DNA of 64,000 nucleotides from Brevundimonas sp. AJA228-03. Lineage in GTDB: Bacteria > Pseudomonadota > Alphaproteobacteria > Caulobacterales > Caulobacteraceae. The DNA is taken from NCBI RefSeq assembly GCF_017795885.1, contig NZ_CP059297.1, positions 2,237,001 to 2,301,000 on the forward strand, in the 5' to 3' direction. Below the pieces are notes generated by a model. It made no database searches and had not been told where the DNA came from. It saw only the letters and a program-made list of their open reading frames with translations. Position 1 is the first letter of the stretch. The number at the start of each line of letters is the position of its first letter. The translations under genes and the position numbers were made by a program. Shown piece after piece: positions 18,106-27,055 of the stretch.

Positions 18106-19620
18106 ATGCGCAGCCTGAGCCATGTGATCCAGCCTCCGGTCGTCCACCGGGAGCATTTCCGAGACGCCGATGACGATCATCCGCGCCTGGAATGCGGTGT
18201 CTGCGGCGTCTGGGGCGCGCCCGCCGACGAGGCCTCCGCCATCGTTGCCCTGGGCCTTCATGCCCTGCAGCATCGGGGTCAGGAGGCCTGCGGCATCGCC
18301 TCGGTCAACCAGACCCGCTTTCACACCGAACGCCATATGGGCCATGTGGGCGAGGCCTTCGGCGGCACCGATCTGCCCGAGCGAATGCCGGGGACAGCGG
18401 CGGTCGGCCACACCCGCTATTCGACGGCCGGTGGCAGTTTCCTGCGCAACATCCAGCCGATGTTCGCCGATCTGGACCAGGGCGGCATCGCCATCGGCCA
18501 CAACGGCAACCTGACCAATTTCCATTTCCTGCGGAACCAGCTGGTCGGCGAAGGCTCGATCTTCCAGTCGACCTCGGATTCGGAAGTCATCCTTCACCTG
18601 ATCGCCCGTAGCCGTAAGGCCAAGATCGTCGATCGCTTCATCGACGCCCTGGCCCGGATCGAGGGCGGCTATGCCCTGGTCGCCCAGACGCGCACCAAGA
18701 TGATCGGTGCCCGCGATCCGCTGGGCATCCGGCCGCTGGTGCTGGGTCAGCTCGGCGACGCCTGGGTGCTGGCGTCCGAGACCTGCGCCCTGGACACCAT
18801 GGGCGCGACCTTCGTCCGCGACGTCGAGCATGGCGAGGTTATCGTCATCGACCACGAGGGCCTGCGCTCGCTGAAGCCCTTCCCGGCCCGGGCGGCCCGG
18901 CCCTGTCTGTTCGAATATGTCTATTTCTCGCGCCCCGATAGCGTCGTGAACGGGCGCTCCGTCTATGGCGTGCGCAAGCGCATGGGCGAAGGACTGGCGC
19001 GCGAGTTTCCGATCGACGCCGATGTGGTGGTGCCCGTGCCCGACTCCGGCGTGCCCGCCGCCCTCGGCTATGCCCAGGCCAGCGGCATCCCCTACGAGAT
19101 GGGCATCATCCGCAGCCACTATCTGGGCCGCACCTTCATCCAGCCCAGCCAGGGCGCGCGCCAGAAGGGCGTGGCCATGAAGCACAGCCCGAACCGCGCC
19201 GTGATCGAGGGCAAGCGCGTCGTCCTGATCGACGATTCCATCGTGCGCGGCACCACCTCGGTCAAACTGGTCCGCGCCGTCCGTGACGCGGGGGCGAAAG
19301 AGGTCCACCTGCGTTCGGCCAGCCCGCCGATCCTGTGGCCCGACTTCTACGGCATCGACATGCCCGAACGGGACCAGTTGATCGCCGCCAACAAGACGAT
19401 GGAGGAGATGCGCGAGTTGCTGGAGGTCGATTCCCTCGGCTTCCTGTCCGTCGACGGCCTGTACAAGGCCATGGGTGAGACGGGCCGCAACGACGCCGCC
19501 CCCCAGTTCACCGACCACTATTTCACCGGCGACTATCCGACCCGTCTGGTGGACCGCGAGATCGCGGACGGCGGCCGCGACGCCATCGGCCGCCAGCTGT
19601 CGCTGCTGGTGACCGCATGA
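18106..19620 (+). CDS. purF: Amidophosphoribosyltransferase
   Basis: First committed step of purine synthesis: PRPP plus glutamine to phosphoribosylamine. 504 residues in two domains. The class II glutamine amidotransferase cysteine is Cys30 in 'RLECGVCGVWG', so a 29-residue propeptide must be removed. 'ALGLHALQHRGQEACGI' and 'GHTRYST' are classic glutaminase motifs. The PRPP site is 'VVLIDDSIVRGTTSVKLV'. The ATG at 18106 has GGAG nine bases upstream and leaves a propeptide longer than in E. coli, as is common in this class. It overlaps the following VOC gene by ATGA. Confidence 0.97.
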   Translation: MRSLSHVIQPPVVHREHFRDADDDHPRLECGVCGVWGAPADEASAIVALGLHALQHRGQEACGIASVNQTRFHTERHMGHVGEAFGGTDLPERMPGTAAVGHTRYSTAGGSFLRNIQPMFADLDQGGIAIGHNGNLTNFHFLRNQLVGEGSIFQSTSDSEVILHLIARSRKAKIVDRFIDALARIEGGYALVAQTRTKMIGARDPLGIRPLVLGQLGDAWVLASETCALDTMGATFVRDVEHGEVIVIDHEGLRSLKPFPARAARPCLFEYVYFSRPDSVVNGRSVYGVRKRMGEGLAREFPIDADVVVPVPDSGVPAALGYAQASGIPYEMGIIRSHYLGRTFIQPSQGARQKGVAMKHSPNRAVIEGKRVVLIDDSIVRGTTSVKLVRAVRDAGAKEVHLRSASPPILWPDFYGIDMPERDQLIAANKTMEEMRELLEVDSLGFLSVDGLYKAMGETGRNDAAPQFTDHYFTGDYPTRLVDREIADGGRDAIGRQLSLLVTA

Positions 19621-19979
19621 CCAACCGCCTCGGCTATTTCACCATCGACACACCCGATCTGGACAAGGCCAAAGCCTTCTATTCGGCCCTGCTGGGCTGG
19701 ACGTTCGATGACGCGAACTCCAACCCGACCTATGCCCATGTCCTGGCGACGGGCGCTGTCGGCGAGGTGCCGTTCGGTCTGCGCAAGGGCGAGCGCAAGG
19801 ACTTCCCGAACCTCTACATCCAGGTCGCCGACGTCCACGCCCTTTGCGCCAGGGTGAATGCGCTGGGCGGCCGCGCCTCCATGCCGGCCGAGAGCGAGAC
19901 CGGCCTGTCGGCCGTCATCTGCGACGATCAGGGCGTCAGCCTCAGCCTGTGGCAGCCGGCGCCCGGTCTGGTCGATTAG
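19617..19979 (+). CDS. VOC family protein
   Basis: 120-residue single-domain protein of the vicinal oxygen chelate fold. 'GYFTIDTPDLDKAKAFYSALLGW' at the start and 'ICDDQGVSLSLWQP' at the end match the paired beta-alpha-beta modules. The substrate is unknown. The ATG overlaps the purF stop by four bases, so it is translated with purF, although a link with purine synthesis is not evident. Confidence 0.88.
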   Translation: MTNRLGYFTIDTPDLDKAKAFYSALLGWTFDDANSNPTYAHVLATGAVGEVPFGLRKGERKDFPNLYIQVADVHALCARVNALGGRASMPAESETGLSAVICDDQGVSLSLWQPAPGLVD

Positions 19980-20018
19980 CCGCTTGGCGCACGGCGAACC
20001 GTCGCGCTATCAGGCCGC

Positions 20019-20777
20019 ATGACCTCCGACGCCCTTCCCCTGGATGACCGTATCGCCCTTGTTGTGGGGGCGTCGCGCGGCATCGGCTATCAGGCCGCCC
20101 TGGCCCTGGCCGTCGCCGGCGCGCACGTCGTCGCCACCGCCCGGACCCAGGGCGGGCTGGAGGAGCTGGACGACGCCATCTATGCCGCGACCGGGCGTCA
20201 CGCGACGCTGGTGCCGTTCGATCTGGTGGACGGCGGCGGCATCGACCGGCTGGGCGGGGCGATCTTCGGTCGGTTCGGCAAGCTGGACATCTGGGTCAAT
20301 GCGGCCGCCACCCTGGGGGCCCAGGGCCTGACCCCCGTCAGCCACATCGACCCGCGCGGCTTCGCCAAGATCGAGAAGACCAACTTCACCGCCACATATC
20401 GCCTGATCCGGTCGCTGGAGCCCCTGCTGCGCGGCTCCGACGCCGCCCGCGTCATCCATCTGACGACCAGCCTCGCCCGCGATCCCAAGGCTTTCTGGGG
20501 TCTGTATGCCGCCACCAAGGCGGGGGCCGAGGCCATGATGCTGGCCTGGGGCGACGAGATCGAGAGCACGCCGATCCGGGTCAGCGTTCTGGACCCGGGG
20601 CGCATGCGCACCCAGATGCGCGCCCAGGCCTTCCCGGGCGAAGACCCCCAGACCCTGCCCCATCCGTCCGAACTCGGCCCCCTGATCGTCGAACTGGCGC
20701 GACCGGACCTGACGCCCCCGACCCGGATCAGCTTCAGGGAATGGTCGGCCGACCTGCCGACCGCCGCCCTGATCTAG
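20019..20777 (+). CDS. SDR family oxidoreductase
   Basis: 252-residue short-chain dehydrogenase. The cofactor motif is 'VVGASRGIGYQAALALA' (GxxxGxG at residues 17-23) and the catalytic set is Ser151, Tyr163 and Lys167 ('LYAATKAGAEAM'). The usual NNAG is 'WVNAAA' here. 'ATART' after strand 2 suggests preference for NADPH. The substrate cannot be predicted. The stop overlaps the convergent FAD oxidoreductase gene by four bases. Confidence 0.9.
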   Translation: MTSDALPLDDRIALVVGASRGIGYQAALALAVAGAHVVATARTQGGLEELDDAIYAATGRHATLVPFDLVDGGGIDRLGGAIFGRFGKLDIWVNAAATLGAQGLTPVSHIDPRGFAKIEKTNFTATYRLIRSLEPLLRGSDAARVIHLTTSLARDPKAFWGLYAATKAGAEAMMLAWGDEIESTPIRVSVLDPGRMRTQMRAQAFPGEDPQTLPHPSELGPLIVELARPDLTPPTRISFREWSADLPTAALI

Positions 20778-21901
20778 GCCAGCAGACGCGCGGCCACGGC
20801 CTCACCGATCGCCAGCGAACTGGTCAGGCCCGGGCTCTCGATGCCGAACAGGGCCATCAGGCCCGGCAGGCCATGCACCTCGACGCCATCCAGCTGAAAG
20901 TCGGGCTGGGGCTCGCCCGGTCCGTGCAGCTTGGGCCGGATACCGGCATAGTCGGGCGTCAGGGCGTCGTCGGGAAGGCCGGGCCAGAAGCGGCGGATAT
21001 AGGTCGCGAACGCCTCGGCCCTGGCGGGATCGACGGCATAGTCCTCGGTCGCGACGTATTCGAGGTCCGGCCCGAACACGGCCTGCCCGCCCAGATCCTT
21101 GCGATAGTGGGTGCCCAGCGCCCCCGCGATCGGCGGCGGATAGATCAGCCGGTCGAACGGGGCCTTGCCCGTCAGACGGAAATAGACCCCCTTGCCGAAA
21201 TGACCCGCCGGAATGCGATCCGCCGGAAAGCCCTCGATCCGGGCCGCGACGGCCTGCGCCGAAAGGCCGGGCGCGGTAACCAGCAGCCGGGTGGTCAGGC
21301 TGGTGCCGCCCTCCCCCTCCGGATCCAGGCTGCCTGCCGTGATCCGGAAACCGCCGCCCGGCAGGGGTTCGGCCCGCTCGAACGGCGTGGAGACGACGAC
21401 AGACCCCCCGGCGTCCTCGATCTCGCCCTGCAGCGACAGCATATAGTCGTGGCTGGCGAAGATGCCGCTCTCGGGCGACAGGATGGCGGCGCGGGCGTTG
21501 AGGGCCGGTTCCAGCGCGCGGGCCTGCTCGCCGCTCAGATGCTCCAGCCCCTCGACGCCGTTGAGGGTCGCCTGTTCGAAGATACGCTCGATCAGGTCGA
21601 CCTCGCCTTCTTCGGTGGCGACGACCAGCTTGCCGCATTTGTGATGGTCGATCTTGTGGCTGTCCAGCCAGGCATACAGCGCCCGCCGCCCCTCGACGCA
21701 GAACCGCGCCTTCAGCGACCCGGTCGGATAGTAGAGCCCGCCGTGGATGACCTCGGAGTTCCGCGACGACACGCCCTGGCCGATGTGCGGTTCTTTCTCG
21801 AGGACGAGCACGCTCTCCCCCCGCTTCGACAGCGCCCGGCCGCAAGCGAGGCCCACGGCCCCGGCCCCCACCACGACGGCGTCGAAGTCGAACCCGGTCA
21901 C
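20774..21901 (-). CDS. FAD-dependent oxidoreductase, L-2-hydroxyglutarate oxidase (LhgO)-like
   Basis: 375 residues of the DAO family. The N-terminal dinucleotide fold 'DAVVVGAGAVGLACGRALS' is followed by 'SSRNSEVIHGGLYYPTGSLKA', a stretch typical of L-2-hydroxyglutarate dehydrogenase/oxidase and related enzymes, and the C-terminal 'GIESPGLTSSLAIGEAVA' FAD-contact motif. It would oxidise a 2-hydroxy acid such as L-2-hydroxyglutarate; this substrate is inferred from the family. The ATG at 21901 overlaps the stop of the upstream START-like gene (ATGA), so the two form an operon. Confidence 0.88.
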   Translation of the reverse strand: MTGFDFDAVVVGAGAVGLACGRALSKRGESVLVLEKEPHIGQGVSSRNSEVIHGGLYYPTGSLKARFCVEGRRALYAWLDSHKIDHHKCGKLVVATEEGEVDLIERIFEQATLNGVEGLEHLSGEQARALEPALNARAAILSPESGIFASHDYMLSLQGEIEDAGGSVVVSTPFERAEPLPGGGFRITAGSLDPEGEGGTSLTTRLLVTAPGLSAQAVAARIEGFPADRIPAGHFGKGVYFRLTGKAPFDRLIYPPPIAGALGTHYRKDLGGQAVFGPDLEYVATEDYAVDPARAEAFATYIRRFWPGLPDDALTPDYAGIRPKLHGPGEPQPDFQLDGVEVHGLPGLMALFGIESPGLTSSLAIGEAVAARLLA

Positions 21902-22353
21902 GGCCTGGGACCGAACCGCCGCGCGGCCTCCGCCTCGAACGATCCGATCAGCATGGACACCGCCCGATCGAAATTGGCCTGCAACGCCGCGTTCAGCAGC
22001 GGTGATTTGAAGGCGAAGTCGATCATGAACTCCAGCCGCGTGCCCCCGGGGTCCTCATGGAACTCCCAGCGGTTCTTCAGGTGCCGGAACGGGCCGCGCA
22101 GCAGCCCGACCTCGACCAGCGGCGCATTCCGATCATGCCGCACCCAGGTCGAGAACCGCTCCTTCAGGAACGAGAACCCGACCGAGGCCTCCGCATCCAG
22201 AAGATCGACGCCGGGGGCCTCCTGCCGGCGGTTCCAGACCCGCATCGAGGTTACCCATTTCACGAAGCGTGGATAGGCCTCCACGTCCGCGACCAGCTCG
22301 GCGAGCTGGGCGGGGGTGTAGGGCAGATGACGGGTGACGCGATGGATGGCCAT
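21898..22353 (-). CDS. Coq10/RatA-like START-domain protein
   Basis: 151 residues of the SRPBCC/START-like fold. 'HLPYTPAQLAELVADVEAYPRFVKWV' and 'LLRGPFRHLKNRWEFHEDPGGTRLEFMIDFAFKSPLL' are typical of the Coq10 ubiquinone-binding group, sometimes annotated as ribosome-associated toxin RatA. In alphaproteobacteria the ubiquinone-chaperone role is the more likely one. It is translationally coupled to the downstream oxidoreductase, which could deliver electrons to quinone; that link is inference. A palindromic repeat lies just upstream. Confidence 0.9.
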   Translation of the reverse strand: MAIHRVTRHLPYTPAQLAELVADVEAYPRFVKWVTSMRVWNRRQEAPGVDLLDAEASVGFSFLKERFSTWVRHDRNAPLVEVGLLRGPFRHLKNRWEFHEDPGGTRLEFMIDFAFKSPLLNAALQANFDRAVSMLIGSFEAEAARRFGPRP

Positions 22354-22365
22354 CAGGCAAAAGCC

Positions 22366-22427
22366 CTTGTCATCCCGACGGGCTGCACCGTCCCGGATAG
22401 CCGCTGCGCGTCTTCCGGGATGACAAG
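22366..22427. repeat. Intergenic palindromic repeat
   Basis: CTTGTCATCCCG and CGGGATGACAAG are perfect 12-base complements separated by 38 bases. It fills most of the gap between lipA (ending at 22445) and the START-like gene (starting at 22353), both on the minus strand. Repeats with TGTCATCCCG-type arms recur in many alphaproteobacterial genomes, so it may be a dispersed element that also acts on transcript ends. Confidence 0.75.
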
Positions 22428-22444
22428 GTCACCATTCGTTTGCC

Positions 22445-23407
22445 TCAACGCCGCGTCTGCCCTTCACGCGCGGCTTTCAACCGGGCGAAGTCGTCGCCGG
22501 CGTGGTGCGATGAGCGCGTCAGCGGCGAGGCCGAGACCATCAGGAAGCCCTTGGCCCGGGCGATGGCCTCATAGGCCCTGAACTCTTCCGGCGTGACGAA
22601 CCGGTCGATGGCGGCGTGCTTGCGGGTCGGCTGCAGGTACTGGCCGATGGTGATGAAGTCGACGCCGGCGGAGCGCATGTCGTCCATCACCTGCATGACC
22701 TCCTCCCGGGTCTCGCCCAGACCGACCATGATGCCGGACTTGGTGAACTGGTTGGGGTCGCGCTCCTTGACCTGCTGCAGCAGGCGCAGGGAATGGAAAT
22801 AGCGGGCCCCGGGCCGGATCTTCAGATACAGGCGCGGCACGGTTTCGAGGTTGTGGTTGAAGACGTCGGGACGGGCATCGATCATCACCTCGGCCGCGCC
22901 GTCCTTGCGCAGGAAGTCGGGCGTCAGGATCTCGATCGTCGTCAGCGGGGCCTGCAGCCGGATCTGGCGAACCACCTCGGCGAAATGGGCGGCCCCGCCG
23001 TCCGCGACGTCGTCCCGGTCCACCGAGGTGATGACGACATGGTTCAGACCCAGCTGGGCGACCGCCAGCCCGACCTTGGCCGGTTCCTCGGGGTCCAGCG
23101 GCTGGGGCAGGCCCGTCCTGACGTTGCAGAAGGCGCAGGCCCGCGTGCAGGTGTCGCCCATGATCATCAGGGTGGCGTGCTTCTGGCTCCAGCACTCGCC
23201 AATGTTCGGACAGGCCGCCTCCTCGCAGACGGTGACCAGCCCCTTGGAGCGGACGATCTCCTTCGTCGCATTGTATTGACCCGACCCCGGGGCCTTGACC
23301 CTCAGCCAGTCGGGCTTCTTCAGCACCGCCGTCTCGGGCCGGTTCTGCTTTTCCGGATGACGCAGGTCCGCAGGGCTTCGCGTCAGGGTGTCGATGAGGG
23401 TGACCAT
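22445..23407 (-). CDS. lipA: Lipoyl synthase
   Basis: Radical SAM enzyme that inserts two sulphurs into protein-bound octanoate to form lipoate. 320 residues from ATG 23407 ([11 protein letters not shown]). The auxiliary cluster is '[12 protein letters not shown]' (CX4CX5C) and the radical-SAM cluster 'CTRACAFC' (CX3CX2C). '[10 protein letters not shown]' and '[11 protein letters not shown]' also fit, and the conserved 'SSHHAGDD' with the late serine is intact. A longer frame reaching 23524 exists but its extra sequence is unlike the family. It is divergent from the acyl-CoA synthetase-like gene. Confidence 0.97.
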   Translation of the reverse strand: MVTLIDTLTRSPADLRHPEKQNRPETAVLKKPDWLRVKAPGSGQYNATKEIVRSKGLVTVCEEAACPNIGECWSQKHATLMIMGDTCTRACAFCNVRTGLPQPLDPEEPAKVGLAVAQLGLNHVVITSVDRDDVADGGAAHFAEVVRQIRLQAPLTTIEILTPDFLRKDGAAEVMIDARPDVFNHNLETVPRLYLKIRPGARYFHSLRLLQQVKERDPNQFTKSGIMVGLGETREEVMQVMDDMRSAGVDFITIGQYLQPTRKHAAIDRFVTPEEFRAYEAIARAKGFLMVSASPLTRSSHHAGDDFARLKAAREGQTRR

Positions 23408-23595
23408 CGAGGCAGGCCGGGCTCCAGGGAGGACAGGCCGGTATGTCGTCTTTCCGTCACCGGAAGGCAAGTCACGCCCTGTGACGCAGCCCGGACGCTC
23501 ACGCGACGTAACGCATCTTTTCATTGCCGCCCAGCTTGCCTAGTTTGGCCGTCCAGTCAGCGAGGGGGCGGTGCAAAGCCCTCCGGAGGATATGC

Positions 23596-25152
23596 GTGCT
23601 ACGGCCAGGCCTTGATCCATCCGCGGGCGAAGAATCCCTCTTCGACGCCCTGATCGCCGCGCGCGCCCGGTACGGCGACAAGGAAATCCTGGAGGACCAG
23701 GACCGGAAGCCCCTGACCTATACGGGCCTGATCCGCGCCGCCTTCGTCCTCGGGCGCAAGATCGCGGCGATGACCAGACCGTCCGAACGGGTCGGCATCC
23801 TGCTGCCATCGTCGATGGGCGTGGTCGTGACCTTCTTCGGACTGCATGCGTTCGGGCGCGTGCCGGTGATGTTGAACTTCACCTCCGGCGAGCGGAATCT
23901 GAAGGCGGCGATCCAGGCGGGCGGGGTCAGGAAGATCCTGTGCGCCCGTCGTTTCGTCGAACAGGCCAAACTCGAGGACCTGATCGCCCAGCTTGAGACG
24001 GTCGCCGAGATCGTCTGGCTGGACGATGTGCGGGCCACCATCGGCCTTCAGGACAAGCTGTTCGGCCTGATGGCGGGTCTGATGCCCAGCCGGTTCCGTG
24101 TCGCCACCCGGCCGGACGATCCCGGCGTGGTGCTGTTCACCTCCGGCAGCTTCGGCGCGCCCAAGGGTGTGTTGCTGAGCCAGAAGAACCTCGTCGCCAA
24201 TGCGCGTCAGGTCCACACCCACATTCCGCTCGATCCGGACTGGGTGATGTTCAACCCCCTGCCGACCTTCCACTGTTTCGGACTGACCGGCGGGGTGATC
24301 CTGCCGCTGCTGCAGGGGCTGAAGACCTTCCAGTACCCCTCCCCCCTGCACGGCAAGCAGATCGTGGCCTTGCTGGCCGAGGTGAATGCGTCCCTTCTGT
24401 TCGCCACCGACACCTTCCTGAACCAGTGGGCCCGCGTCGCCTCGCCCGACGATTTCCGCACCCTGCAATTCGTCGTCGCCGGGGCCGAGCGGGTGCGTGA
24501 CGAGACCCACCACCTGTTCAACACAAGGTTCGGCGGCGTGAAGCTGCTGGAAGGCTATGGCGCGACCGAGGCCGCGCCCGTGGTCGCCGTGAACCACCCA
24601 GGCCGCAACCGCCCCGGCACCGTCGGACAGCTGCTGCCGGGCATGGAGGCCCGCGTCGAGCCCGTCGAGGGCATCACCGAGGGTGGCCGCCTGTTCCTGC
24701 GGGGGCCCAATGTCATGGCCGGCTATATGTCGCCTGAGGATCCAACGCGGATCGAGCCTCTGGAGGGCGGCTGGCACGACACCGGTGACATCGTCGATAT
24801 CGATCCGGAGGGCTATATCGCCATCCTCGGTCGCGTGAAGCGGTTCGCCAAGATCGGCGGCGAGATGGTCTCGCTGAGCGCGGTTGAAGGCCTGGTCAGC
24901 GCCGTCTGGCCAGAGGCGCGCCATGCCGTCATCTCCGTCGCCGACAGCCGGAAGGGCGAGAAGCTGGTCCTGGTCACCGAACGCAAGGACGCGGACGTCA
25001 AACAGATCGCCGACTGGGCGCGGGAACATGGCGCACCGGAGCTGGCGGTGCCCAAGAAGATCGTGAAGGTGGGCGAGCTGCCGGTGCTGGGCACAGGCAA
25101 GACGGACTATGTTTCCATCCAGTCGCTGGTCGACCTGGCCGAGGCGGCCTGA
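23596..25152 (+). CDS. AMP-dependent acyl-CoA/acyl-ACP synthetase (Aas C-terminal-domain-like)
   Basis: 518-residue adenylate-forming enzyme. The ATP loop is 'LFTSGSFGAPKGVLLS', A5 is 'GYGATEAAPVV', and the hinge is 'GWHDTGDIVDIDPEGYIAILGR' followed by 'KRFAKIGGEMVSL', and the catalytic lysine is in 'LGTGKTDYV'. The layout and 'GEMVSLSAVEGLVS' resemble the acyl-ACP synthetase domain of E. coli Aas, without the acyltransferase domain. It may activate fatty acids for phospholipid recycling. The GTG at 23596 has GGAGGA five bases upstream; a TTG at 23524 is much weaker. Its 3' end overlaps the convergent ygiD-like gene by 46 bases. Confidence 0.87.
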   Translation: MLRPGLDPSAGEESLFDALIAARARYGDKEILEDQDRKPLTYTGLIRAAFVLGRKIAAMTRPSERVGILLPSSMGVVVTFFGLHAFGRVPVMLNFTSGERNLKAAIQAGGVRKILCARRFVEQAKLEDLIAQLETVAEIVWLDDVRATIGLQDKLFGLMAGLMPSRFRVATRPDDPGVVLFTSGSFGAPKGVLLSQKNLVANARQVHTHIPLDPDWVMFNPLPTFHCFGLTGGVILPLLQGLKTFQYPSPLHGKQIVALLAEVNASLLFATDTFLNQWARVASPDDFRTLQFVVAGAERVRDETHHLFNTRFGGVKLLEGYGATEAAPVVAVNHPGRNRPGTVGQLLPGMEARVEPVEGITEGGRLFLRGPNVMAGYMSPEDPTRIEPLEGGWHDTGDIVDIDPEGYIAILGRVKRFAKIGGEMVSLSAVEGLVSAVWPEARHAVISVADSRKGEKLVLVTERKDADVKQIADWAREHGAPELAVPKKIVKVGELPVLGTGKTDYVSIQSLVDLAEAA

Positions 25153-25904
25153 CCGATCCGCACGCCCGTCATCGAGATCGACCCGCCGTCGATCACGTCG
25201 TTGAAGAAGGTCACCGCGTCGTCGGGTTCGGCCTGGGCGGCGACGTAGAGCAACGGCAGATAGTGTTCGTCGGTCGGGACGCTCAGCTGCGCATCCTCGG
25301 CCAGGCCGACCCAGTCGATCAGGGCGTCGTGATCGCCCCGCTCCAGCGCCGACTTCACCGCCAGGTTGAAGCGGGTCGCCCAGGGATAAGCGTCCTCGCC
25401 GTCCCGCTTCAAGGTCCGCAGATTGTGCACGACGTCGCCGCTGCCGGCGATGACGATGCCCTCGTCGCGCAGGGGCCGCAGGCGTTTCGCCAGCTCATAG
25501 TGACCGCGCGCGTCCAGCGCGCGGTTCAGTGACAGCTGCACGACCGGCACGTCCGCGTCCGGCCAGACGTGCGCCAGCACCGACCATGTCCCGTGATCCA
25601 GCCCCCAGGTCTCGACGGCCTGCGCCCCGGTCAGGTCAGCGACCCGTGCGGCCAGCACCGGAGACCCCGGAGCCGGATACTGCATCGCATGCAACTCCGG
25701 CCCGAAGTTCCCGAAATCGTGGATCGTTTCAGGGTTCGCCTGGGCCGTCACGCCGAGGCCGCGGGTCTCCCAATGGGCCGAGACCATGACCATGCCGGCG
25801 GGTTTTCCGAGCTCATGCCCGAGGGCGCGCCAGGCCGCCGCGTACGGCCCGCCCAGGGCGTTCATCGGTGAGCCGTGCCCGAAGAAGACCGCCGGCTGGC
25901 GCAT
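25107..25904 (-). CDS. ygiD: Extradiol ring-cleavage dioxygenase, 4,5-DOPA dioxygenase YgiD-like
   Basis: 265 residues of the class III (LigB-type) extradiol dioxygenases. Metal-binding candidates are the histidines in 'FFGHGSPMNAL', 'VSAHWETRG' and 'SGDVVHNLR', with 'WGLDHGTWSVLAHVWP' and 'DEHYLPLLYVAAQAE' as further family blocks. It opens the ring of catechol-type compounds such as DOPA; the natural substrate here is unknown. The last 14 residues overlap the convergent synthetase gene, an unusual length of overlap. It begins three bases after the wrbA stop region and probably shares its transcript. Confidence 0.88.
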   Translation of the reverse strand: MRQPAVFFGHGSPMNALGGPYAAAWRALGHELGKPAGMVMVSAHWETRGLGVTAQANPETIHDFGNFGPELHAMQYPAPGSPVLAARVADLTGAQAVETWGLDHGTWSVLAHVWPDADVPVVQLSLNRALDARGHYELAKRLRPLRDEGIVIAGSGDVVHNLRTLKRDGEDAYPWATRFNLAVKSALERGDHDALIDWVGLAEDAQLSVPTDEHYLPLLYVAAQAEPDDAVTFFNDVIDGGSISMTGVRIGQAASARSTSDWMET

Positions 25905-25907
25905 GGA

Positions 25908-26510
25908 TCAGGCCTTCAGCTTCTTCGCCAGCCCGGCGATGTACGCGCCCTGGTAGCGGGCACCGGCCAGTTCGTTGGCGCTGGGCTGACGCGATCCATC
26001 GCCGCCCGTGATCGTGGTCGCACCGTAGGGCGAGCCGCCCGAAATCTCGTCCAGGGTCATCTGACCGGCGAAGGCATAGGGCAGACCGGCCACGACCATG
26101 CCGTGGTGCAGCAGGGTCTGGATCAGGCCGATCAGCGTCGTCTCATTGCCACCATGCTGGGTCGCCGAGGAGGTGAACGCCCCACCGACCTTGCCGACCA
26201 GCTTGCCCTGGAACCACACGCCGCCGGTCTGGTCCCAGAAGTTCCGCATCTGGGCCGCCGCCGTGCCGAAACGCGTTCCCGCGCCCACGATGATGGCATC
26301 GTAGTGTTCCAGCTCATTGACGTTGGCCAGGGGCGCCTTCTGGTCGAGCTTGTAGTGCGACTGGATCGCCAGTGCCTCGGGCACGGTTTCCTGGACGCGG
26401 CGGATATCGACGGTCACGCCTTCGACGGAGGCCGCGCCTTCCGCAACCGCTTCGGCCATCTGCTCGATGTGGCCATAGGTCGAATGATAGAGAACCAGCA
26501 CCTTGGTCAT
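25908..26510 (-). CDS. wrbA: NAD(P)H:quinone oxidoreductase, WrbA type
   Basis: Flavodoxin-like FMN enzyme that reduces quinones by two electrons and limits redox cycling. 200 residues: '[20 protein letters not shown]' is the FMN phosphate loop, '[21 protein letters not shown]' and '[13 protein letters not shown]' are WrbA hallmarks, and '[11 protein letters not shown]' is typical. The ATG at 26510 has GGAGCG upstream and matches the family start; the longer open frame has no likeness. It lies upstream of the ygiD-like gene, so quinone reduction and ring cleavage may be co-expressed. Confidence 0.96.
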   Translation of the reverse strand: MTKVLVLYHSTYGHIEQMAEAVAEGAASVEGVTVDIRRVQETVPEALAIQSHYKLDQKAPLANVNELEHYDAIIVGAGTRFGTAAAQMRNFWDQTGGVWFQGKLVGKVGGAFTSSATQHGGNETTLIGLIQTLLHHGMVVAGLPYAFAGQMTLDEISGGSPYGATTITGGDGSRQPSANELAGARYQGAYIAGLAKKLKA

Positions 26511-26593
26511 GGATCGCTCCTGTGAAGGGTTTCGCACTTCTGCAACAACATCAGTAGCGGATTTAGCGCGCCCTTCATCCTGCGCAAGCCCTC

Positions 26594-27055
26594 TCAGCGC
26601 GAATTTGATCCGCCGATCGGACAGACGGAGGCGTAATGGCCGGCATCGGCGGGCACGCGAAGGCCACGTGCCGCCCTGAACCGATGCTCGACCGCCATCG
26701 CCTGCTGTTCGATGTTCAGCGCCTCCCACCCGCAGGGCGCGGCCGGATAGCTGTAGGCCGAGGGGCCGTCACCGGCCCTGAGCTTGCCCGTCAGCAGGTT
26801 CACGCCCGACTGGCCCTGCCAGACGTGGACCATCTCGTGGATCAGCACAGCCTGAAGCGCGACCGGCGCGACCGCAAAATCCCCCGGCAGCGACCGCCGC
26901 GGCCACAGCACCCAATCCCGCCCGAACCAGCGGCCCGGCACGAAGGCGCGATCGAACGGCCATGGGGTGCCCAGAAGCCGCACGGCCTCCAGGGCCACTG
27001 CGTCGCCGAACTCGCCCCGGATCAATCGCCGCTCGCCGTCGGTCAGAGCCCTCAC
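26594..27055 (-). CDS. Small zinc-metallopeptidase-like protein ('vgr-related' family)
   Basis: 153 residues with '[19 protein letters not shown]', an HExxH zinc-binding helix, and a later '[14 protein letters not shown]' segment that could give the third ligand. The opening '[17 protein letters not shown]' and the HEMVHVWQ motif match a family in alphaproteobacteria named 'vgr related protein', although no type VI genes are present here. It has no signal peptide. The start is a GTG at 27055 overlapping the stop of the VanY-like gene by four bases, so the two are coupled. Function unknown; a peptidase is plausible. Confidence 0.75.
   Translation of the reverse strand: MRALTDGERRLIRGEFGDAVALEAVRLLGTPWPFDRAFVPGRWFGRDWVLWPRRSLPGDFAVAPVALQAVLIHEMVHVWQGQSGVNLLTGKLRAGDGPSAYSYPAAPCGWEALNIEQQAMAVEHRFRAARGLRVPADAGHYASVCPIGGSNSR

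Noticed and set aside
21898..22353. RatA-type toxin of a toxin-antitoxin pair
   Set aside because: There is no RatB-like partner gene next to it, and the sequence fits the Coq10 ubiquinone-binding group equally well or better.
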